Source: Chaenocephalus aceratus (taxonomy: Eukaryota; Chordata; Actinopteri; Perciformes; Channichthyidae). Taken from it: 64,000 bases of DNA. Position numbers and translations under genes: made by a program. The stretch spans positions 7,858,676 to 7,922,675 of the forward strand of contig CM043807.1 in assembly GCA_023974075.1 (NCBI GenBank), written 5' to 3'. The notes beneath the pieces were generated by a model, which had not been told where the DNA came from, did no database searches, and saw nothing but the letters and a program-made list of their open reading frames with translations. Below, in pieces: positions 49,994 to 61,642 of this stretch (positions are counted from its first letter, which is position 1; the number at the start of each line of letters is the position of its first letter).

Positions 49994-52687
49994 ATGTTAG
50001 CTATCAGGGCAGCGGAGGAGGAGTCCACTGACACGGAGGAGATGGACACCTCGGAACCAAACTGGTGCTGGTTCTACCTGGCTGAGTGTGGAGTGTGGCA
50101 TATGTTCGAGGTAGTTCACAGGACATGACCTTACACTTTCTCACTCCCTATAATGTATTGCCCCTCCCTCAATGACACCTGGGTCTCCTATTGTCTGCAA
50201 ATGACAGGCACATATCTGTCAGTCAGTGGTAAATGATTAGAGGCTTTTCCTGCAAATCACATTGCATTTTTTATTTCTATTAAGCCATGATTTCTGCATG
50301 TCAGTTCAATATTACTGAAGCCGAAATTATTAGTCAATAGGCAATACGTCCATGATATAATATGTATAATTATTTTAAGTCAAATTGGCAAACATTTGAT
50401 GATTTAAATGTGAGAATTCGCTGCTTTCCCTTTCCATTATTTGTGCTAAATTTAATATTAATTTGGTTTTAAGCTAGTTGAATCAGAAATTAAACAAAAT
50501 AGATGATGTCACCATGGGCTCTTGGTTATTACCTAACAACACACTGCAGGTAAATATTCATTACATAATATCAATGAATATTGTGGTGGTTAGAAAAGCT
50601 TTCTTAACACTAATGTTACATCTTCAAATTAATTGTTTTGTCTGGCCAAGACCTGACTTTATTTAATTCACTATCACGTTAGCAGGAATTGCTCATAACA
50701 AAGAAGCTGTAAGTAATATATGTTTGCCTTTTTTTCTAGAGAAAATACTTTTTTTTTATACAAACAGATTCCACAGAACTTTCTTTCAATTGTCCAATCA
50801 ATCAATCAATATTTTATGTTTAATAAACTAATTTATTTATACATTTCTCAATTTCCCCTGTCAGATTGATCCCAGTGCGGCCTGCTCTGTGACCAGTGCT
50901 CAGATTGAGCAGTGCTACAGCCGAAACCAGCGAGGTGTGATGGAGTTCTACACAGCCAAGTACACCTACAGACTGGACTTCTCAGGTAAGTGATAAGTTA
51001 CACAGCAAGTGAAGGAGAGGAGTCAAGAGTTCTGGTACCGCTCTTTGTCTCCTGATTAATCCTTTGTGAGAAGTAATGCATGCATGTTCGTTTCTGTGTC
51101 TCTTATCTTTGATGAACTCCTCACCAGCAATGCGACAGATCAATGTAACGACAGGGAAGCAGCGGCCAATCAAACGATCCCTCCACTCTGCAACTGGCTT
51201 CCGGTAAGGTTTAGCAGTTAAAGCCAACTGTTTTGTCGGTATTTCCCCCTTCATCTGTTAGGGCAGGCAAGAGGAGGTTTGCACTCAGACGACCAAGCTT
51301 TATCTGAAAGGTCAGGGTTTAGTCTGTCAGCCTCAGGAATCCTGGATGTGAAACCTGAATTCCTACCAGCTCCACAGGGAGAGGGCCTGCAGCTGACCCC
51401 GAACTTTGGTCTCTCCAGAACCACGAGGAGGAAGGATTTATGCCTCAGACGCAGACATATTTTAGATGAAGGTCTTTCATACTATGCAAACACACTTATA
51501 CTGCTGAAACAATTGAATTACTGAGCCCTCTTCTCCCTCAGGTTTATCTGTGATAATCTGGCCTTGCCTGTACCGTGTCATTGGGAGAGAATCAATACAG
51601 ATGAACCTTTTCAGGTGTGTGAAATAACACACTGTTACTCACTAAACATCTGTTACACACACACACACTGCGTTTCCACCCAGCATTTTGCCCCAGATAA
51701 GTCTTCTTTCCTAAGAAGACAAATATTTGTGTTTTTCACAGCATAGCTCTCTAGTACTTTTACTCATTGTGTTGTGTTTTTCCAGCTCATCCAGCTCGGA
51801 CGAGACACCTATGAATTTAAAGAAGTTGCCAGATTATATGAAAGGACTATGGATCATCCCATCAAATCCATCCAGAGGATTCAGAACTTGGACTTATGGG
51901 AATTCTTCTGCAGGTAGACAACTGTGTTATTGTGGTGGATGTCTCAAATGCTAGTTTATGTAAGCTGTGTCTTTTCTTGAGTTCCCAGCTCCTACTACCG
52001 ACAAAGCTAAAGTAAATCAAGAGAATAAAACGACTTTTTTTTTGATACGTCTGAAAGAGCACTGAGTTCCAAAGTGATGATCAGTACTCTGTGTTCTGTT
52101 GTCATTCATTGGTCCCCTAAGGAAGAAAACACAGTTGCGAAAAGTCAAGCGCACATTGGATATTGAGGAGCGAATGCTGTTTCACGGCACAGGGCACAGC
52201 AACATACAAGCTATATGTACATTTAACTTTGACTGGCGGCTGACAGGAAGCCATGGCGATGTCTATGGCAAAGGTACATCCTTCTGTGTTGTGATGTGAC
52301 ATTATGGAACTATTTATCACACTTCTTTGTATGATTTCAACTTTTTTTTTTACAATCTTTCTTCCTGTAGGGAGCTACTTTGCCCGGGACGCCAAATACT
52401 CCAGTAAGTTTTGTCACACCACAGGGAAGCACAACAACGTCCTGCAGCGACACGGACTCGCCCCCCCAATATTTGCTACGGAGCCCCCTTACAAGACCAT
52501 GTTCCTGGCCAGAGTGCTGGTTGGAGAACACACAGTGGGTCACCCGATGTACTGCAGACCCCCCTCCAAGGATGCCAGCTTCACCAACTTCTTCGACAGT
52601 TGTGTGGACGATATGGCCAATCCAAAGATCTTTGTCCTTTTCGACAGCAATCAGATTTACCCGGAGTATCTGATCGAGTTCTACTGA
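49994..52687 (+). CDS. parp11: PARP11, mono-ADP-ribosyltransferase with WWE domain (tandem copy 1)
   Basis: Transfers single ADP-ribose units from NAD+ to proteins; mammalian PARP11 acts at the nuclear envelope and pores. Seven coding exons: 49994-50110, 50865-50985, 51128-51203, 51542-51614, 51786-51913, 52122-52273, 52371-52687, all GT-AG, giving 327 aa (human about 331-338). WWE domain at residues 20-100: NWCWFYLAECGVWHMFE, ending near KQRPIKR. ART domain follows: MLFHGTG (His193), YGKGSYFARDAKYSS (Tyr225) and KIFVLF (Ile309), the H-Y-I triad of mono-ARTs. C-terminus NQIYPEYLIEFY. The start is the first Met after the acceptor at 49985; an upstream coding exon cannot be excluded. Head-to-head with the BGT1-like gene. 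Confidence 0.95.
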
Positions 52688-52744
52688 AGCTTAAAAAGAA
52701 GACTTTTTGTTTTTTTATAGAGGCTGGTTCTCGAACAAAGAAAA

Positions 52745-53959
52745 AATAAAGACACTATCACATGACGGGATGAATATTGGAAAAAAGAAGCGGCTTAAGA
52801 GACATTTGTTCTTTCCTTCAGTCAGATCCGGTGCCTAACTGGAGCATAAAGTGCCTTTGGGGAAATCAGAAAGACAATAGAGACTTTGTGTGGAGTTTGT
52901 ACAACACATTCTAAGAGTGTTTCTGCAACGTCGAAAGAAAAAAGAAGTCGGACAATGTGGCCATTTTGTCTCAAATGCAAAAATCTGTGCTCACTTGTGG
53001 AATCTCCGTGTCCAGTTGTTTAAAATAGGAGGGACAGTTGCAGCCTTTAGGTCACATGTGATGTTCTGCCATCAGCCACAGCCTCTCCTTCACATCCACA
53101 GTGCCACGCTTGAGCTTATGTATGTTCATGTAGACATCATTCCAAATGAGCAAACCAAAAAACCATTCCTGCTCACTCATTCATCCCGTCAGTCAGTAGC
53201 TCATCATCTGTGATGTTTTATGTAGGCATGGATTTCTTTTTTGTTCTTGTTAAAAAAGAAAACGCTTCTACCTCTGCATTTTAGTTTTTAAATCATGCAT
53301 CGCTGCACTTTCCCCCCTTTCCATGAAAGGTTTTGTATTTGTGTCACAATGACATAAAGTTGTGATGTCGTGTTGACTCGTGGTCCTTTAGCAATATGTT
53401 TCTGTGTGTCCTTCTGAACATCTTTAAAACATTGGATTTTGTATGCCTTTGCAACCAATCCCAACCAAAACTGAACATCTTTAAAACATTGGATTTTGTA
53501 TGCCTTTGCAACCAATCCCAACCAAAACGTAATATCTAGCGTCACATTTGACTTTAAACCAAGTGTGAGGTTAGCGCCTGCTCACACATTTCTGTGGGGA
53601 ATAAGCAGGTTATCTTTGCACCTGGTGTATCTTTAAAAAGGAAAATGAATGTAGCCAGCACATGTATAGTACTGTAATGAAAACAAACACACAATGTATT
53701 ATGGCTTTGCTTTGCTGTGTTTATCTGTTGAATTCATTGAATGATTGAGTGTGTGTTTGAGCGAGGACTACATAAGGATTCACAGTTTCACATATATTTG
53801 CCACAAGATGGCGTAGCAGTGCAAAAACGGATCTTTGCATTTCCTCGTTGTAAATGAGGGAACCACCTGATGTCTTCAGTCATAACACAGCTGTGAGCAT
53901 AGGGGTTTGTAGTAAAGCTATATGCGTGTCTGTAATTTGCACATGTTACACCCAATAAA
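52745..53959 (+). terminator. parp11 copy 1: two poly(A) signals bounding the 3' UTR
   Basis: AATAAA at 52745-52750 (58 bp after the stop) and at 53954-53959 (in CCCAATAAAG, 1.27 kb after the stop). Either could be used, giving short and long 3' UTRs. Confidence 0.6.
53414..53527. repeat. 57-bp perfect tandem duplication in the parp11 3' UTR
   Basis: The unit from 'ctgaacatctttaaaacatt' to 'aaccaatcccaaccaaaa' occurs twice, at 53414-53470 and 53471-53527, without differences seen. Confidence 0.95.
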
Positions 53960-54160
53960 GTTTTTCATATGTCTTTATGATTCTCTTTCTGCTGGTATAA
54001 ATGTTAGCCTCCCACTTTAAAGTGAGGAGGCCCGCCTCCCTCAGAGGTGTGGCATGTCATTCATACAAACACCAACTCTAATAGCTATCTGTGCAGCAGA
54101 AAGAGGAAGGACCGAATTGAAACATTTATTTTGTTTATTTATCACATTTCTGTCAGGACA

Positions 54161-56161
54161 ATGTGTAGCAATAAGGAAGTGGAATACATGGACACTACAG
54201 ACTTCCCATGGTGTTGGTATTATCTGGCAGACTGTGGAAGGTGGCACAGGTTTGAGGTAAATTGTTAACATTTCTTAAGATTATTAATAACCAAATTATC
54301 AAATAGAAACAGTGATGTATCTGAAGCAGGATTTGTAGCTTTTGTTACCTTCTGTCTATCCTGCAGGACGACCCTGATAACCCCCTGAGGAGTGAGGAGA
54401 TTGAAAAGTATTACAAAAGAAACTCTAAAGCAGCGTTGAATACATCATCCGGTAACTGTGAGAGCAAGATGGACTTCTCAGGTACCTGACTACATGTTTG
54501 TGTTCACATTAAGTCCTCCTCACACAGAACTTGAACAACATAACTTGTGTGTTTTATACAGCAATGTTACAGACTGACCTCATCACAGGAAGGCAAAGAC
54601 GAATCCAACGGGCCTTCAACCTTGAGAGAGGGTAAAGTGAGGTTTGAAACACAAGAATGTAACAAAGGATTTCTGAGTTATAGCTAAGTATTGTTTCCTG
54701 GAAAGTGAAAGTGAAACTCAGCACTTTTATCCTACAGATGCGCCTGCTTCAGTGCTTCTCCTGTCTTCTGGGAGAAGGTGGACCCAACATGTCCATATCA
54801 GGTGACAATGACTGGAACCGAAATATACACTAATTCATGTATTTACAAGGTGGGAAAAGTACTCGTACAAGATCTTACCAGAGTGTAGGAATACTCTGTA
54901 ACAAGTAAACATTCAACAATTTACTCAAGTAAAAGTACAAAAGTATTGCATCAAAATGTATTTACAGTGCCTAAAAGTACTCATTATGCAGATCAACACA
55001 ATGTCTATATTATGTCATTGTTTGTTTGGATTATAATTATGATAAAGGTGCAGCTAGTTTTAATGACTTTGTATACTGCAGGGTAGCTTGTGAATTTACT
55101 CCAGGTGGAACTAAAGTCTGATTTAACACTTGGTTATATTAAGCCAAATATGTAAAGTAACTAAATGTATCAAATACATGTAATGGAGTAAAAGTACAGC
55201 ATTTACCTCTGAATTGTAGTGGAGTAGAAGTTCAAAATAGCCCAAAAAGTAGAGTACACTTCCCTTAAAATTGTACTTAAGTACAACACTTTAGGACATT
55301 TACTTAGTTATTTTACACCACTGTAAATACTTATGTTTCAACTGAAGCCTTTTTCAGATGTGTTTCCTATGTATTTGACAGTTAATGCCTCTGAGTGAAC
55401 TCAGCCCTGAGTATCTCACGGTGGCAGACTATGTGAAGACAGAGGGGTTGTTGGATGCAGACATCGTGTCAATCAGCAGGATCCAGAATCTGGACCTCTG
55501 GGAGATATTCTGTCGGTAAGGAAGTCTTTTAACTTTGTCTATCTCATTCACTTCATAATTCCACTTTCTTCTCATCAAAATGCTTCTTCCCTTTATTTGT
55601 GTCAAAGGAAAAAGAAGCAGATAATGCGAATCCAGGATGTCAAAGAGATCCAGGAGAAGAGACTCTTTCATGGTACAGAAATGACAAATGTTGACAGCAT
55701 TTGCAAGTATAACTTTGATTTACGATTGACTGGAAAACATGCCAGCGTATATGGCAAAGGTAAGCTAATGCCTGTGCAACAATATATACATATATACACA
55801 GACAGAATGTAAATAACTGCAAAGTCTGATCTCAGTTCTTTTGTCTTTTTATTAAGGGATATATTTTGCAAAACATGCCAAATATGCAGACAGATACAGC
55901 ATGGGCAGCAGGGATCCATTGCCTCTGTATGGCGGGGAAACACGAGGTGTTCAAGGCGAAGACACTAAAGTGATATTTTTGGCCCGTGTGATAATCGGAA
56001 AATCAACGGCTGGACAGGCTATTTATCGGAAACCTGATGATGGAAGTTCTGAAAACACTCACTACAGCTGTGTGGATGATGTCAATCATCCCAAGATCTT
56101 TGTAATATTTGATCCAAATCAGATATATCCAGAGTATTTGATTCAGTATGCCGGTAGATGA
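54161..56161 (+). CDS. parp11-like: PARP11-like mono-ADP-ribosyltransferase (tandem copy 2)
   Basis: Seven coding exons with the same phases as copy 1: 54161-54256, 54367-54481, 54562-54631, 54738-54801, 55382-55515, 55608-55759, 55857-56161 (311 aa). WWE start PWCWYYLADCGRWHRFE. ART domain: KRLFHGTE (His181), YGKGIYFAKHAKYAD (Tyr213) and KIFVIF (Ile291), so the H-Y-I triad and the 32-residue His-Tyr spacing are kept. The stretch after GKGIYFA is shorter than in copy 1 and the C-terminus is QIYPEYLIQYAGR. Exon 6 is exactly 152 bp in both copies. Begins about 200 bp after the distal poly(A) signal of copy 1. An in-frame upstream Met at 54047 exists, but the acceptor CTGTCAG at 54156 favours 54161. 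Probably active; target unknown. Confidence 0.93.
54845..55325. repeat. Dispersed 'aagtaaaagtac' repeat, copy C (intron 4 of parp11 copy 2)
   Basis: Left 'aggtgggaaaagtactcgta', right 'cttagttattttacaccact'. Shares 'tttgtatactgcagggtagc' with copy A and 'aaaagtacaaaagtattgca' with copy D. No coding capacity. Confidence 0.75.
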
Positions 56162-56423
56162 AGTGAACAGAACATGTGTAATATCAGCATGTCTAACTCT
56201 GTCTTGGTAGAAAACCTCTCATATTCTTTGAAGACTTTTTATTTTTTTACGACATCTTTTAAACTACATTTTTAAAGGAGCTGAACTCTGTGATGTATAT
56301 TATATTTGTACATAGGTTACCAATTTTGAAATGAAGTAGCGCTTCAAATGTAAATAGTGTAGTTATTTAAGGTACTATTTTAAAAATGCAGTTTTACAAG
56401 GTGACTTTTGTCACATGTTTTAC

Positions 56424-57240
56424 AATAAATCAAATCAAGTTTTATTTATATAGCACATTTATAAACGATTTTTGGTCGAGCCAAAGTGCTGTACATATAA
56501 TAAAAATAGCCTACAGTAGAGACACTTTACAGCAAAAACAACAGCACAGATTGTTCAGAATATCAGTATGAGAAAAACGACACCCTCTATCCTTAGACCC
56601 TCACATCGTACAAGGAAAAACTTCCAGAGAAAACCCACAGTTTAAGGGGAACATGGGAGAAACCTCAGGGAGAGCAACAGAGGAGGGATCCCTCTCCCAG
56701 GACGGACAGACGTGCAATAGATGCCGTGTGTAAATCCAAGAGATAATACATTTTACAGCATATAGACCGAATGTTAGGAAATGCATGTGTCTGTAATAAG
56801 AAGATGAATCCACGAGGATGTCAGCTACAATCCTGTGGGAGCCTTCAGGGAAGCCGCATGGCGAGACCCAAGGCAGGACCACAGAGACAGGTTCAGCCAC
56901 GACCCGAAGTCCACGATTTAATCCAGAACTCAGGATAGAGGATCCAAGACACAGGACTACAGCAAGAGGATCAGCCTCGACTCCGGATCCCGGCGTAGAT
57001 ATAGATACAAAACAAGAAAAAAGATTTGGCTGGGTTAATCGGAACAAGAGAATACACAGACACAGACAGAGAGGGAGAAGGTCATGGATAAAAGTTATTC
57101 TTGATAACCCTCTAGAAAGATCTCATGAACTTCCCCACTCAATCTATCAAGACCCGAGCAGTTCTATTAGATATAGGATAAGAAACAGAGATAGGGAGCA
57201 CAACAACAACAACCTATCTAACATTACGCAGATGTATCTG
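56424..57240 (-). mobile_element. L2-derived non-autonomous element in the parp11 copy 2 3' region
   Basis: Reverse-oriented copy of 34913-35802: the tail junction reads AATAAATCAAATCAAG at 56424, the L2-like 3' UTR ('ctcgactccggatcccggcg' reversed) runs through the middle, and the head 'gtgctccctatctctgtttc' (minus strand) is near 57190. The AATAAA at 56424-56429 lies at the junction and could serve the parp11 copy 2 transcript; a second AATAAA is at 57266-57271. Confidence 0.82.
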
Positions 57241-57689
57241 TGATCTTCAAATCGATCATATTCTAAATAAATGTTTTCGTCAAACTAAAATCTCTGTGTT
57301 GATTCATTTTCCAACATTTTATTATGTGTAATATAACCAGGGAATAAAGGCCTTTAAGGACTGAGGCATGGATGCAGGGGTAATGCTACAATAAACACTA
57401 ACAGTATCACACTGTAGTAATGTGCAGTAGGTAGTGTAGAGTACTTGTTAGCAGCACAGCCAGTACTTCCAAACTACAACCATCCCTCTGACTGGGAACC
57501 AAAATAGAAACTGAACTCCAGCCAGAAAGCTTGAGGCACTCTCTGCAGGTGAACATTTTCCACACGCCCCAACCACTGACGTCTGACAGGTGTTGTCTTT
57601 TCACAATTTAAGAAAATAACTCACACTGTGCTGACATCACTGGCTGGGCGGGTCTCCAACTGCTGCTGCCTAGCAACAATTTGAGTAAA

Positions 57690-58010
57690 TAATACAACTA
57701 TGAGAAATGTCCAGTATCTTTGGCATTTCTCCCAACAAGAACACATTAACCCTTTTATTGGGGGAAACACCAGCGGAAATAAAAAGTAAAGATTCCTACC
57801 TATTTCTTGTGATAAGAATAGCAATTATTAAACAAATTACAAGGAATTGGCTAAAAGATAATAACTTAATAAACTCACAATTAAATAACCTAGTAAATGA
57901 AATCTATGGAATGCAGAAAACAACTATGAGAATTTGAAACCAAATCTTTGAGGAAAGATGGGAACAATGGGTAAAGTATAGAACCCTATAACGAAGATGT
58001 ATAAGGAACA
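57690..58010 (+). mobile_element. C-terminal remnant of an L1/Tx1-type LINE
   Basis: The frame from 57707 reads SIFGISPNKNTLTLLLGETP, then LFLVIRIAIIKQITRNWL, KDNNLINSQLNNLVNEIYGM and, after a stop, NQIFEERWEQWVKY. The hydrophobic 'I.I.K.I..NW' helix and late 'F...W..W' are the usual end of Tx1/L1-like polymerases. Confidence 0.55.
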
Positions 58011-59229
58011 TGAGGTAATAATTGACAATTAATGTATATTGAGTATTAATACTGTATCCATTATTTTATTTGTATTATTAGTACTATTATTATTATTTCA
58101 TTTCGGATTTGTCAACTGTTATGTATGCATGTACCTAGATGTGTTTATTTTGTTATGTATGTTTTGTGAATAATTTATTTAAATGCGAATATTATTTAAA
58201 TGCTAATATTATTAATAAATAATATATTACTATACTGTAAACAGACAATTAAATATGTGCTTTTTATTATTAATTTAGAAGCATGAAGGGTTGTTTTCTT
58301 CCACCAAATGTTACTGAGAGGGCTTTATATATTTACTATAATTTTCAATAAAAAAAGACACATATTTGGTCAATTGTACTGTCAGCAGAGGGCGCCATAT
58401 ACATTTGCAAGATGCATGTTGAAGACTTGGCAGAGGTCAGCAGTGGCTTGGTTACATGTTTCTGCTCTACACTCCTTCAGGGGGGGTCTGCTCCTCATCT
58501 GGATATATTCCCCCAGCATCGTCTTTATTAGTTACCCAAGGATCCCAGCAAGTTGTTATACGTAACTGTACACTTACTAAAGTACTACATCAGTATGCCA
58601 TACTTCTCTCCCTATGTGTTATGTTTACTGGTTCACTTTAACCAGTTGGCCCAGGTGGAGCACATGTCGCCATCGTGTGTGATTTACTTGAATCTTTTTA
58701 AGGACAATTCATGTGTGTCGTGGCTTCCTTCCTTGTCTTTCTATCAAGCCACTAGATGCCGTAAACAGACAGTTCTAACTCGTTTTCTTTCCTTTGTTTT
58801 ACTTACAGTTTGAAGAGTTGCTTGGCCTCCGATGGTTAGATGATGTTGCAATGTTTGCTCAAAATAAAATAACAAACTTTTGCACATGCAACAAAGAAAA
58901 GAGGCCTTTACAATATCCAAAAGAAATAAGCAAAACTCAAATAAAACAACTTAGGTATTCTTTCTTTCTTAATAATGCTTATATAACTTCATAACTTAAA
59001 GGGTAATTGTACGATATGTATGTGTACGTGTGCGGTTAAAAACTGTTCCTCGACCGCGTCTCTCAAACAGGTTGCCCATCACTGTGGCTTTTAGCGCAGG
59101 CGCCGTGGGAATTGTAGTCCTTTATAGTGTGTTGACTACAGACGTCACAATTAGGTGGCCTTTCTTATAAATCAAAATACTGGCTCTAACAATGTGTGGT
59201 GATTTGGGAAGTACTACTGTGTTCATGAA
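58011..59229. other. Intergenic, nothing recognised
   Basis: Overlapping short open frames at 58308-58994 do not resemble known proteins. 59050-59160 is more CpG-rich than its surroundings. Confidence 0.4.
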
Positions 59230-59600
59230 GGAAAATCAGAGGTTGGAGGAGTAGGCAGATCTTGTAATTGAGTGGAAATAGAAGAGTGAATACTCTGATA
59301 CAAGTAAAAGTCCTGCATTCAAAATGTTACTCAAGTAAAAGTACAAAAGTATTAGCATCAAAATATAGTTAAAGTACCAAAAGTAAAAGTAGACATTGTG
59401 CAGATTGGCCCATTTCAGAATATGATGTGTTTTATCATTATTGATGCATTAAAGTGTTATCAAAGCTGGTATTAAATATATGTAGTGGAGTAAAAGTACA
59501 CTATTTACAGTACATAGTAGCAAAAAATGTACCTCAAAACTTAACTAAAGTACAATACTTGAGCAAATGTACTTAGTTACTTTACACCACAGTAAGCTGC
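59230..59600. repeat. Dispersed 'aagtaaaagtac' repeat, copy D
   Basis: Contains 'actcaagtaaaagtacaaaa', 'cattaaagtgttatcaaagc', 'tgtagtggagtaaaagtaca' and ends 'tagttactttacaccacag', matching copies A and C. Confidence 0.75.
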
Positions 59601-60348
59601 ATTTAACGGGTAACTTTATGTATTGTTTTCTATTGTGGTTAATGAAAGGTATATTTGTCACCACTTCCAGCAATGTGTTTAATGTTATTATTTTCAGAAA
59701 TGTTAGATACATTTTTTGAGGAATTATCTGAATTAATTTCATGTTTCTCAGTTTATTTCCCCCTGCACTTTGTTTATTCTGTGAGGTTCGTATACTCCTG
59801 TGTAATTAATTGGATAAACTATGTGAATTACATTGTCCAGTGAAACCCATTCAAACCCATAAGATGATGTAATTATGACATTATATAATTAATTGTGAAA
59901 ACATTTCCCGTGCACAATCCCAAGTATATCCAAGTGTATCCCAACATACATTCGCACACTAATTATTTTTAATATTTCATCATGTTTGGTGAATAAAATA
60001 TTCACAATGCAATTGAATGTGTCAAAACCAGAATAAAAGATCATCTCATTTGAGATGCCAAGTCCGGGGTGAGACAAGCTTCAAAAAAGGTTCTTTCTAT
60101 GAATATCATTCTTTATACAGTGTTTGTATAATTGCATAACGAGATGTCCTGACAGATTTATGCTAACTTCCAGTTTGAGATGTTTGAAACTGGGTCTGGG
60201 AGTTCTTCAAGTCAAGTTTGATGTGTTAAATATTTACAGCCTGGTGTGCTCAAAGCAAAGCCTGCCGTGAGACTCCGCCTCTTTGATGTTTGCTCTATCA
60301 GATGATACCAACACGTGGAGTGTGTGAGAAGTCTAATTACTGGCAGAG

Positions 60349-60350
<2 letters not shown>

Positions 60351-60395
<45 letters not shown>

Positions 60396-60396
60396 G
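60351..60396. repeat. (GT)n followed by a G run
   Basis: About 14 GT units and then about 18 G, a likely G-quadruplex former. Confidence 0.95.
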
Positions 60397-60534
60397 AATG
60401 GCTTTCTTTTAAATTATTCAACATTGAACAAACAAACAAAAGCTATTAAATGAAAACTAGCTCAGGAATCTATCACAGCTTCAGTCACATGACACATTCT
60501 TCTCAATGTGTTTCTGGTTGACCATAGTTAATTA

Positions 60535-60788
60535 AGCGTTTCTCAAAGTGTGGGACGCGCCCCACTGGTGGCCAACGGCGGGTGTTTGCGGCGGCAGATG
60601 CGGTACCGGTGCAGCGGCGCTGTGGAAGTCCACGGTCCACCTATGCCAGAGCCAGCGGCCCACCAACGGCAGCGGCCCACCGGGAAATATCCCGATGGCC
60701 AATCCAAGCCTGCTCACACACACACAACTGAAACCAAAATCATTTACAGACATATGTATAACAATCTCATACACACATATGAAATGCT

Positions 60789-60855
<67 letters not shown>

Positions 60856-60970
60856 CAGCGTTGCAGTCGGGAAGAAAAGCAATGTGGAGCGGCACCTCAC
60901 CACTTCATAAGGAGTGACACTTTTCGAAATACCGTTTTACAAATAGGCCTATGTTTATTAGGCTATTATT
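60535..60970 (+). mobile_element. hAT/ZBED-type transposon fragment with embedded CA repeat
   Basis: Starts 'gcgtttctcaaagtgtggga' then 'cgcgccccactggtgg', a common hAT terminus in fish. A frame after the CA repeat reads VGKKSNVERHLTTS, like the BED-finger region of hAT transposases of the ZBED/GTF2IRD2 type. Too short to be functional. Confidence 0.5.
60794..60854. repeat. (CA)n microsatellite
   Basis: About 30 CA units after a short CG-rich start. Confidence 0.97.
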
Positions 60971-60974
60971 TTTG

Positions 60975-61640
60975 AAAGCAAGCCGTCAGGAGCGCACAGC
61001 CTCTGTGAGCGAGCGAGACAGAGAGCGCGAGAGCTAGAGAGAGCACACCTTTATCTATTTAATATAGATGTAAAAAAAAAAGTAAGAAATCATCTCAATG
61101 TGTACTATAGGACAGTAAAAAAAAAAAAAGTTTAAAAGGAGAGTGATTAGTAAAATATGCATAAATAAAAAGAAAGAATGCTAACTAGGTAACATAAGAT
61201 AAGAATAAACAAGTTTATTTGTGTTTGTTTTGGATTAGGTAAACCGGGTAAACTCAACATATCCAGGTTATGTTGAACCGGCTTCGTAGTACAGGCCTCT
61301 GGAAGTGCATTGAGCTAAATGAAAAGTTTAAAACTTATTTTTTCTTTCTTCTCCATGTCCCCTAGGGGGCTTCGTAGTAAACTGCTGTCTGGAACAGAGC
61401 CCACTGAAATATTTTCATGGTATTTTGGCCTCATGGGAAATCTACGCTTTGATTTGGTCACTCCCCAGTGTCTGTTGGAGGGATACGCCTGCATGCCATG
61501 ACAGGATTAAAGGACAGACACACACTCAGTGCAGACTCTGTATTCACATGAATAAACATGTGGGTGTGTGGACTGAATTGACATTGTTGAGAGGCAAAGG
61601 CTTCCCTGAGGACATCACACTGCTGACGGCAAAAGTCATG
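60975..61640. other. Intergenic, nothing recognised
   Basis: A (GA)-rich stretch at 61005-61045 and two A runs; no gene. Confidence 0.4.
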
Positions 61641-61642
61641 TT

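Noticed and set aside
54047..54160. Upstream in-frame start for parp11 copy 2
   Set aside because: A pyrimidine-rich acceptor (CTGTCAG) lies just before 54157 and copy 1 has an acceptor at the equivalent place, so the upstream codons are likely intronic or leader.
58308..58994. Chain of overlapping open frames suggesting a gene
   Set aside because: Frames change without splice signals and the translations resemble nothing known.
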